64,000 nt of DNA from Lepidostoma basale (lineage: Eukaryota; Arthropoda; Insecta; Trichoptera; Lepidostomatidae): NCBI GenBank assembly GCA_022606425.2, contig JAHDVF020000584.1, positions 29,572-93,571 on the forward strand, in the 5' to 3' direction. The notes beneath the pieces were generated by a model that saw nothing but the letters and a program-made list of their open reading frames with translations, was not told where the DNA came from and did no database searches. Shown in pieces: positions 10,001 to 22,000 of this stretch. Positions within the stretch are counted from its first letter, which is position 1. Every line of letters starts with the position of its first letter. The position numbers were made by a program, and so were the translations under genes.

Positions 10001-13000
10001 CGATAATGAGGCTACCATCAGAAAGCATCTATCTCTTATATATTAATTTGATATTAGCTTTTCTTGTTTCTCTTTTATTTATTTATTTAATAAATTGAAA
10101 TTACACTAATAGAGGAACAAGAACGGGGTGGGGTATTACCTGGAGGTGGAGGGGGTGCTTTCCTCTTGATGGCTACGGGCTTGGGCGGGGGCTTGGCGGG
10201 AGTGGCGGGCTTGCGGCCCCGCGCGGCCGGGGCGGCCTTCGCCTTCTTGCTCGGGGGCTCCGACGTCAGCGGCTGCAGCAAGAAGACATCATAAATATTT
10301 TTTTTCAAATATACACACTTTTGATCCTGCCATTAATTCTATCATTGCCAAAACCCATTTTCTATAGATATTTGATGAATAATTTATTTTACATATGAAA
10401 TAAAGGTTTATAACTCTGCAGTCTAGAAAGATTCAATTAAGCATAGAATAAAATATCTTAAAAATCCAAGATTATGGATGACAAAAAATATCTTAAAGTC
10501 CAAGTTTATGGATAACAAAAATATCTTAAAGTCCAAGTATATGGATAACAAAAATGTCTTAAAAATCCAGGTTTATGGATAGCAAAAATGTCTTTAAAAT
10601 CCAGGTTTATGGATAACAAATATGTCTTAAAAATCCAAGTTTATATATCGTCACCTGAGAGTAAGAGGGTTCCAACTAACAAAATTTCACATTTGACTTT
10701 TTTTCGTGAAAAGGGTTCTTACTAATCTTATCTATACGTACAATAAAAAAAAACATGTAATAGTATCGTCATTTTGATGTTACGAAAAGAATCAAGTTCT
10801 ATCTGATCATTCAAAACCCACGATTCACTGAAGGATTCATTTAAACTTAGAACTTTATTATTCCAACTGTTGCCAGACAAAATTTACACGTTTCTCGGTA
10901 AAAGAATCTCTGGAAATTGGAATAAAACCCTATTATTCCAAGATACACACCCAATACCAACAAAACATTGACTTCATTTTTCTCAGTTTTTTACTTTTGT
11001 CAGTTAGAACCTTCTTACTCTCAGGTGATGATATGACAAGTTCATGATGCCAAATAAATGTCTTACGAATCCAAGTTTATGGATACCAAAAATGTCTTAA
11101 AAATCTAGGTTTATGGATAACAAATATGTCTTAAAAATCCATGTTTACATATTACAAAAAAGCCTTAAAAATCCAAGTTCATGGATGTCAAAACATGTCT
11201 TAAAAATCCAAGTGTATGGATAGCAAAAATGTCTTAAAAATCCAAAAATTATAGATTTTTAAGACTTTTTTAAATGACAAAAAAGGGGAACTCACGTCGG
11301 AATCTTGTCCATCGGAGTCGCTGGCCGGCTCCGAACCGCTCTCGCTCTCACTCTCCTCCTCCGAGTCACTCGCCGGGGGCTTCCTGCCGCGCCCTCCGCC
11401 TCGCTTCGGTGTGGCCTGCTGCTGAAGAATCATATAAATACATTTCAAATAAGGTCGTATATGGTAATGATAATAAAATATATGCGGATGCTTTGTGACA
11501 TTAGTGAGTTGAAGGATGTGTAAGTGAAATTTCATGTTTTTAAACTTTTATATGTACATCTCTTGTTCAGCAGTAGCGTTAAAAGCGTACTGCTGTACGG
11601 AAATCTATCTGAGACTTGGAAATCTACCGCAGACGTTATTGGAAAACTCCAGGTGTTTATAAATAGTTGCCTTCGCTCAATATTCAAGATCTATTGGCCC
11701 CAAACAGTGTCAAATACCGTTCTCTGGACCATGGCAGGCGAAAAGCCAATTAGAGAACAAGTCGCTAGACACAAATGGCAGGTCACACTCTGAGACGGAA
11801 CCCAGCCTGCATCGCTCAGGGCGCACTAGACTGGTCCTCTATGGGGGGAAAGAGGAAGTGAGGCAGACCTAGAGCAACCTGGAGAAGAGCCCTGCAGGAC
11901 GAGGTTAAAGCAGCAGGCCTTACTTGGGATGATGTTAAGCATCAGGCATGCGATAGAATCGGGTGGAGAAGGTTCCTTGAGGCCCTATGCACTACGGAGG
12001 TGTGACAGGACAAAAAGAAGAAGATTATATTGATTCTCATTACATGTGATAGGTAGCTAATCTATCGCCACTACAAAGACAGTGTGACAATCACAATAAA
12101 TAAGTAATTTTAGTAAATATTTTATGTGGTCACCTTGCCCTTCTTGGCGGGGGCGCCCTTCTTGGGCCGGCCGCGCCTGCCCTTGGAGGCCCCGCCGCTG
12201 CGCCTTACGGGGGCCCTCCTCTTGCGGGCCACTACGCCTCCCTCTCCTCCAGCTGGGTCAAAATCGGAGTCCGCGTCCTGTCCAGAACCGCTTGGGTTGT
12301 AAGACCCCTGGACGCAGATAATTATACACATGAAAAGCTACGCTATGGCACTACAAAACTCTCAAATGCACGGTGGTAATGACAAATAGCCGTTTAAATA
12401 AATATAATTACACTTGATATTACAACACTTAATTTCACTTAACACAGACATGTTTCAGTTACAAATAACCTTTATCAATGTACACAATTTTAGCAATAAA
12501 ATAAAACTGAGCGGTCACTTTAATACTAAAAGGGGGTGGAGTAATGTATAAAGGTGGAGGGGGTTTAATTAGGATTGAAGAGAAGAGAGATGGGAATTGA
12601 ATTTAAATATGAAACATGTTAGTGTTAAGTGAAATAAAGTGTTGGTCATACCAAGTGCAATTATGTTTATTCAAATATGAATACACAACACAAAGTGAAG
12701 ACAAATATAGAAGAAAGTTTAAATAAATGTTTGCAACTGATCATTTGGGGTAAGCCGTTCGAATGAGGCATTTTTACCACTCCATATAATCACAATAGAA
12801 TATAATACAAAAATAAAGAATAAAATATAATTAATACAAATGAAAATAATTTCATATACTAGTTGTAAGAAATATGTAAATTTTTTTTTATAACTAAATA
12901 AAGAAATATATAATTCTAAAAACGTGTTTTGCATCTCTAAGGTATTATCAAATGTTCATGCCTTAACCGTTTGTATGCTGGGCCTTTTTTCATAATATGT

Positions 13001-16000
13001 ACTAAAATTGCGTGTTAAAAAATAGGGAAAAAAATAAAAAATTGGGATGAAAAAAAAAATTATAACTAGCAGACGCAGCGCACCATCCGAATACCAGAGA
13101 TATACTGCGCGTCATATCGTCGACATATCGACGACACGCAATTTGATAGATATTCATTCGTCAAAATATCGTCGATACGCATTCAAACGGTTACAGTAAA
13201 AGTCCGATAATTCGAAATTCAAGGGACCGGATTTACCAAAAAAAATTCGAATTACGCGATCACTAAAAAAAAAAATTGCGCCAACTGCTGCGGCTTGGAA
13301 CATCGCGGCCATTTTTTCGTTCTGTCAAAATAATAATTATAACGTCAAGTGTTCATAATAATAATAACAAAAGTGTTTGGATAGCATAACGACGTTTTTG
13401 TGGGTCAAATGGCGGTTTGAAATCAAAATCAACATTTTTATTGGTTAAAAGAATCCTTTTAAGACAGGCATCTCGTACGAATAAAAAAAATCTATATAAA
13501 AATTAATACAGTAAATACCCGGATTTTACGTTTTCCCACCATTTGCGTGTAATTATTTCAGTCCTGATATATTTTAGTACATTTTTTTCCGCAATGTACG
13601 TCAAAAATATTCAAAATACGCGCGCTTGACGCATTATTTCGGTCGTCAATATATAGATATCTCGCTTGCACTAATGTATTTAAGCGCTCGAAACGGATTC
13701 TTTCTCACGTGATGTCTCATTTGAATTATTAGAATTGTAGGTAAATTTGGACCAAAAGCTTTATGAATTACGAAATATGCGATATTTCGAATTAACGGTA
13801 GAATTTACTATGAAAATTCAGTTTTCGGACTGAGCAAATTATGAAAATTTCGAATTACGAATTATCGTTGTTCGAATTAACGGACTTCTACTGTAACTGT
13901 TTTGATTTGATGATTTTTTATTTACACCCCTATTTTTAAAAACGCAATTTTAGTACATATTATGAAAAAAGTCCCAGCACGACCCAGCACACAAACGGTT
14001 AAGGTCCATTTACGCTGGACAGTGAACATATTGACACCGTAAGGCGTCAGTGAGATTCAAAGAGGTTACGGTGTCATTACATTCACTGGCCAGTGTAAAT
14101 GGACCTTGATGTAAGGGAAACATCATTCATTTAAAATATGATAAAACTTCTAAAAAATTTACGTTTAATTTGTATTAATTATTTAATGTGAAGTTTCACA
14201 TCATTGTTGTAAAAATACTCACGTCCGATTCGGCAGACTCGTCCCTCGCTACTTTGGGTCCACGAACCTTCGTCTCGGGATCCGTCTCGTACTCTTCATC
14301 TGAATAACCTGCAAAACAATCATCAGAGATCACAATCACATTAAATTTATACGCTGGCTTTTGAATTAGGCCATCTGAAAAATGCTGATCATTAACTTCT
14401 CCAGCCTGCATTGCTCAGGGCACACTAGACTGATCCCTTATGCGAGGAAAGAGGAAGCAAGGCAGACCTAGAGCCACCTGAAGAAGAGCCCTGCAGGACG
14501 AGGTTAAGACAGCAGGCCTCACTTGGGATGATGATATGCATCAGGCATGCGATAGTCGGGTGGAGAAGGTTCCTTGAGGCCTTATGCACCATGGAGGTGT
14601 GACAGGACAAGAAGAAGACCCCATCGGGGAGACGGCGTGATGTTTGAATAGTTTTTTTAGATTTATTTGATCGTGCCACATTTTCCTCGGTCTTCCTGTA
14701 GTTATAGTTGTAAAATATTCTAGTGAGATAAGAGAATCTGTCAATCGGTTATAATGATGATAAAATTGAGTGCTATACCTCTGTTGTGCACCTTGATGGC
14801 GGCGCTCCGTCGCGGACGGCCCCCGGGCGTGCCAGAGTCGGGCGGCGCGCGCTCGCGTGGTGCGGCGGCTCCACGCGCGTGCGGGGAGCAGTTCTTCGGC
14901 AGCACCAGGAAGCCCACAACGCGCGTCGACAGCTCGCTTGGCCCTCCTGCGCACATCACATCACACATTAATCACAAAATCACAAATAAGAAGATCCAAG
15001 TTATTGTAATAAAAAAATTAGTCAAAATTAAATAGTGTGTTGTATGAACAAATTATGTCATCTTTATTAGTGGTGCAATGGGTTAATAATGCCTTAGATG
15101 GGCGAAACATGTCATTCATGTAAATTATAATAAAACTTGCATAAAACAAACGTTTTCATTTGTATTAATTATTTAATATGCAGTTTTACATAATTGTTCT
15201 GGAAACGATAAAGGATGATATTTGAAGTTATCAAACAAGATGATCTCGTACCTCTCTTGTCGAGGTCCAGCATCTCGCACAGCATGCGCAGCTGCTTGGG
15301 CTCCAGCTTCTGCACCTCCTCCACCTTGCTCTTGTACTCCGAGGAGTCCTTCTCAAACTCGTAGCCTTTGAATTTCTTTATATTTCTTTTTATGAGATTT
15401 GTACGACAAATTTGCTAGAAAAAAACAAAAAATTAAAGTTAAAATTACATTTCAATAACTAATCATCACGGAGTCACCCCAGAGGGGTAGGCAGAAAGAA
15501 TAGACCGCCACACTGTTCTGTCCTGACATACTTCTCTCGCTTCCTCTACATATTCATACATTGTGTCATGCACGCATGTCGATTTCTCTGACTCCACACA
15601 TGGCCTTAAAATTATTTGGATTTTGAAGAGTTTTGATTATTACTTTGATGTTGGCATCATCAGGTGTTACAATAAACTAAAGAAAAAAAAGAAAAGACTC
15701 ACTTATTTTATGCCCTATAAATAGTAAGTCTTTTCATTTGTTAAAACTAACTAACTAACCATCACGCCGTCTCCCCGAAGGGGTAGGCAGAAAGAATGGA
15801 CTGGCACACTTTCCTTTCCTGACATATTTCTCTTGCTTCCTCAACATTCATACATTGCGTCATGCACGTGCGTCGATTTCTCTGACTCCTCACATGGCCG
15901 ACATTCAATATTTGATTTCAATATTTGATTCAATATTTGATCGTGCCACGATTTCCTCGGTCTTCCTCTATTTCGGGTTCCATTTACATCATTAACATAT

Positions 16001-19000
16001 AATTTTTTTACCATTCTTTCTTCATTCATTCTTTCCATGTGTCCAAAACATCTTAATGATCCTTTCATTATTTTGTTCATAACACCATCATTCGCACCGC
16101 ATTCACTTCTTATATTTCGTTAGTTTATTGTAACACCTGATGATGACGGTAGGCGAAACAGCTGTCATGACACTCTCAGTGAATAAAAAGAAATTGTGAT
16201 ATTATAAGAGTGTTAAATTTTAACTGAAATAAAGTATCATAGTGTTTAGGCCAAAATAATGGAGTTTTGATTACAGTATTAGAGCGGTTACAGTTTGGAT
16301 ATAGACTCACGTTATAGAGGAACTGGTGAAGGAACTTGAGGTCTTCGATCTTGAAGCGCGAGATGGCCACCTCCACGTTGGGAATGTGGCCGAGAGGGAT
16401 ACCCTTGCCGGCTGGGACCGGGACAGGAGGCTCGGTCGGCTGCGAAAAGAACATGCACTCCATTATTTTCACAATCACGTCAATTTATTAACATTAAAAT
16501 ATCACTCAAGTCATTATTTCGAAACTGGTCGCTGTCGAAATAAAGATTAAAGGAATTACTTTTTAAAAATAAAATACTTTTTTTTTTTTATTACACAGAA
16601 TACTTTGTGAATCACGTGTTATAATCTTTCACACATATTATAAGCTTTCACACGTGTTATAATCTTTCAGACATGTTATAATCTTTCACACGTGTTGTAA
16701 TCTTTCACACGTGTTGTAATCTTTCACACGTGTTATGATCTTTCTCACGCGTTATCTTTCACATATGTTATGATCCAGCTCGCATGTTATGATCTTTCAC
16801 ACATGTTATGATCTTTGACTCATGTTATAAGTTTTCACACATGTTATAAGTTTTCACACATGTTATAATCTTTCACACATGTTATAAGTTTTTGAACACA
16901 TGTTATAATCTTTCACACATGTTATAAGTTTTCACACATGTTATAATCTTTCACATATGTTATAAGTTTTTGAACACATGTTATAATCTTTCAAACATGT
17001 TATGATCTTTCTCACATGTTAACTTTCTCATATTAGACGACCTTCGTGGCCGAGTGGTAAGTGCATTGACTGCCATGCCGAAGGTTCCGAGTTCGATTCC
17101 GAACTCGGAACCGCGATTCAACAAAATAATAAAATAAAATATGTTATGATCTTTCACACATGTCATATTTCGTACATGTTATGATCTTTCACATGTGTTA
17201 TGATTTTTTCACATTTGTCAAGATTTTTCACACATGTTATGATCTTACAGGCATGTTAAGGTCTTTCACACATGTTATGTTTCGCACATGTTATGATTTT
17301 TTCACACATATTATGCAAAATATGCTGAGTTCAAACTGTAATGAAATGGGAGCATTAATCTATAGAAACCTTTTTTTTTTTTAATTGTTACCTCCTTCTT
17401 CTTCTTGGGCTGTGGCGCCTCTTCTTCCTCTTCCTCCTCCTCTTCACCCTCCTCACCATCGTCTTCATCGTCTTCCTCATCGTCATCCTCCTTGTCACTG
17501 CCCTTGACCTCTTTCGTCTTCTTCTTGGGGGCTGGTTTCTTCACCTCCCTGGAAAAAATAAATAAAACATATAATAAACATACAATTTTTGTTTCATACG
17601 AGATTTAAAAAAATTTAAATAGAAGAACTGACTTCTTTACTTCCTCCTCTTCGCCCTCTTCTTCTTCCTCCTCCCCCTCTTCATCTTCCTCCTCTTCCTC
17701 TTCTTCCTCACTTTCCTGGAAAATAAATAATATTTTAATAAAATCCATAATATAATATATAAAAAATCATGTTTAAATAAATAACTTCTTAACATTCGCA
17801 TGTCCATTCTCTATTGAGTGTTGGATGATGAGAAGAAAAATATTTAAAATGTTACTTGAATCGCCGTTCATTTATTAATGTTGAGAAAGCCAGAGATTGT
17901 CAGAAAACGTAATTGTCCATTATTACTTCCCGCTGATAAAGGGAGACGACATGATTGATAGTTATTTAAAAAAAAAATACATATACGCACTCGTAATTTC
18001 TTGGCATAACTATGATAATGAATTTTGGTCCCTAAATAAATTAAGTCTTTTTTGTTGAATCTTTAGTTGTTTGTAACACCTGATGATGCCCACATAGTTT
18101 GATGAAACAGCTGTCATGACAAACTCATTTAAATAAATCATGATACATAATAACAATGTTATAAATTTAAACATTTTAAAAATTATACATACAATTATAT
18201 ATATATTCAGTAATTTTAACTAACTAAGCATCACGCCGTGCTCCGGAGGGGTAGGCAGAAAGAATGGACTGCCACACTTTAACCGGTGCGGCACTCCACT
18301 CTTCTTTATTCGCCCCCCCGGGAGACGCAGTGGGATGGGACATTTCGAACGTCCAACGTTCACAGAATAAATCAAAAACAAATAGAGTGAAACCCGGATT
18401 TTACGTCCCCGTATTTAACGTTTTCCCGCCAATTGCGTTTTATTATTTCAGTCCCCATATGTTTTAGTACATTTTTTACCCGCTTTTACGTTTTTTTTTT
18501 TCCTGCAATTTACATCAAAAATATTCAAAATATGCGAATTACGCATGCTTGACAATGAGTCGGCGCATCGTTTCGGCCGTGATTGGTCGGCGAGCGACGT
18601 TTTTATTGGCCGGCATACGGCGCGGAGCGTGGTGATTGGCCGACATTTTTCAATTTTCGCCGGTTAACATTTGTCCTGTCATTTGGTTTTCAATTCGATT
18701 TGGAACGCTTCGTTCTTTTTGGCATTAATCGCGATCGACTTTTATAAACATTTTTACGTTTTTTGTTTTGGGTTTAACGTTTATTGTTATTTAAAAATAA
18801 AAAATAAATTTCGCAGGTAACATTTGCCCTTCTGTCATTTCGTTTTAGATTCGATTTGGAACGCTTCGTTCTTTGTGACATTAATCGCGATCGTCATTTA
18901 CAAACAGTTTTTATGTTTTTTGTTTGGGGTTTTACATTTTTTGTTATTTAAAAATCAATAAAAAAATATTTTTCGCCGGTTAACATCTGTCCTTCTGTCA

Positions 19001-22000
19001 TTTGGTTTTCGATTTGATTTGGAACGCTTTTTGACATTAATCGCGATCGTCATTTACAAACAGTTTTTACATTTTTTGTTTTAGTTTTACGTTTTTTGTT
19101 ATTAAAAAAAAAAAAAAAATTCGCCGATTAACATCTGTTCTTTTGTCATTTGGTTTTCGATTCGATTTGGAACGCATCGTTATTTTTGACAATAAACGCG
19201 ATCGTCATTAAATTTACAAACAGTTTTTACGTTTTTTGATTTGGGTTATACGTTTTTTATTATTTTTTTATAATATTTTCTTTCTTTTTAAGTCAAGGTT
19301 TCATTTAGGTTCATGCATTTTGCGAGCTAATCTACGTGATTTAAAAATAAATAAATCAAAATGGTGTTTTTTTAATACCCCTACATTGGTTTCATTTTTT
19401 TTCACGCGCTTCGCGAACTAATCTACGTGATTTAAAAAAAAAAATTCAATACCCCCCCATTTACGTTTTCCCTCCATTTACGTTTTTTTCTCTCGGTCCC
19501 TTAAAAAACGTAAAATCGGGGTTTCACTGTAATATAAAATACATAAATATAAAAAAAAAAAAAAATTTAAATAGCAACAAAAAATATTCAGTAATTTTAA
19601 TAATGTAAAACTCCATTATAAACTAACTAACTAACTAACCATCACGCCGTCTCCCAGAGGGGTAGGCAGAAAGAATGGACCACCACACTGTTCTGTCCTG
19701 ACATACTTCTATCGCTTCCCCTACATTCATACATCTTGTCATGCACACATTTCGATTTCTCTGACTCCTCAAGTGACCGACATTCAATATTTGATTGATT
19801 TCATCATGCCAAGTTTTCCTCGGCCTTCCTCTATTTATAGCTCCGTTCACGTCATTTACATACACCTTCACCATTCTCTCTTCACTCATTCTTTCCAAGT
19901 GTCCTTAGACGATTTCACTTCTTCACTTCTTATACTTGCATTTGACACTCTATCATATACAGATTTACCACACATTTGTCTTAGAGATCTCATTTCTACT
20001 GCATTTATTCTACTTTCATCCTTCTTTTGCCAGTTCCATGCTTCACTATCATACATTAGGGTCGGCACAAGAACATTATTATGCACTGCCATCTTAGCTT
20101 TTTTGGATATGCTTTTGTTTGCGATGACATCTTCAAGTGCACCATTTACTCTGTTGCCTGCCACAACCCTTCTTTCAATATCCTTCTCCACTCTCCCATC
20201 CTTTGTAAACATACTTCATGAAAACTCCATATTAAATAATTAATCCATTATTTTCACCTACCCCTTTGGCAATATGGCATGGTGGTTAGTTAACTTAGGA
20301 GCGTACAGTATAATAGTTAGAAAAATAACCTCTTTCTTGGCTGCCTTCTTCTTCTTCACATCATTGGGCTTCTTCTTGTCCGTCTCAGGCTCGTGCGCCT
20401 CTCCGTTCTCCGCCTTGCCCTTGCCCTTCCCTTCCTTCACGTCCACCTCCTCCTTCGCCTCCTTGCCGGACTTGGAGTCTGCGTCAGCTGACTTCTCGTC
20501 TGAAATTCGTACAAATAAAATTAATACCCAATGCATTCTCCCAATGATGGTGTAAAACCTTCAAAACATGTTGAGAAAAAATAAATTGAAATGAAAAAAA
20601 AACAGCATTTCAATTCATAAAAAAAAATTGTTTTATTTTATGATAAGGGGTAATATTCTCACCATCGTCTTCCTTCTTGTCCTCTCCGTCCTCATCTTTG
20701 GGCTCCTTCACCTCTCCGTTGTCCTTGGGTACGGCAGCCTCGGCCGTCCCTTTGGACTCTTGGGAAGATTCATCTTCTGTGGAGACGTCACCAGGTTTCT
20801 TGTCGTCCTCCTGAAATCAAAACAAAATCAGAATTAATTTTCTCCAAATAACCATCGCGCCATTTCTCCGGATGGGCAGGCAAAGTGGACGGACCGCCAC
20901 ACTATTCTATCCTGACATAACTCTCGCGATTCTTCTACAGTCACACACCGTGACACGCATGCTCGTGAATTGTTCCGACTTCGAACATGGCCACCTTTCC
21001 ATAATCTATCATTAATTTTTCATTTCTTTTTTTTTATTTTGTGTGACATAAGCCATGGTGTAAAACACCATTTTGGATGAACTTAATTGTAAAATTAAAT
21101 AAAACATTTTTGGGTTAATTTTTCACCGTATGATTTTGAAGATATTATACCTGCATCATCAGAACATCTCTCAATGATGAAGATATATATTCAAAACGAT
21201 GATTTAATTCATAATTATGGTTTTCTATTGTCTTGCACCTTAAGGTTATCAAAAAATTAATGTCGATAGAAATATCACTTTTCTATAAGAATTATAGAAG
21301 TGATGTATTTTATCTTGGGCTACAGAAAATGTTTGATAATCGCCTAGCAAAGTGAAACACATCACTCATTTTAAAACAGTATACATAACTATAAGAAAAC
21401 TTATGGGTTCGTCATAATTAAATATGTTTCACTGTTAATAAGAGTAAATGATTTTTTTGCGCCTTAACCACCCTGCGTATTTGAACGCACGTGATACGTT
21501 CACTTTGACTGTACCATTCTGCGCTATCCCGTATCTCGTACGCGCTTGAGAAAAAGTAATGTACCTAAAATGTACAAACTGTTAGGGATACGCGCGTGTG
21601 CCAACAACACTCGAGTACAAGTCTTCATAAATATGATAGTTTTACAAGGGGCAGGCCAAGTGTGCGTCCGAGTATTTGACGTTTCGAAATTTTAAAAAAT
21701 AAAATTAATATATAATTAAATTTCATTAATAAAACAAAACTGCTTTTTTTGCACGTTTCTCAGAAAATTACGGTATTAGGTAGGGCGGTTAAGTACAAAA
21801 TACTAACTTTGGATAAGGATACAAATATTGCCATTTTGTTTTGTTTTTTTGTATACAACAGGTCGTTTGAACCCAATTACTGTGTACAATTTATTTTAGC
21901 TATTATATTGATTCTCATAACATGTGATAGGTAGCCAATCTATCGCCATTTTATTGTCACGTGAATTCTACACCAGATCAATGACAATGTGACAATCACA

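Noticed and set aside
15640..15700. Second hammerhead at 15660 (minus)
   Set aside because: CTGATGAT and its 5' flank are present, but the GAAA and helix III half is missing.
17405..17608. Plus-strand Ser-rich open frame
   Set aside because: It is the complement of the Glu/Asp-rich DEK exon 5; the minus strand has splice sites and fits the gene.
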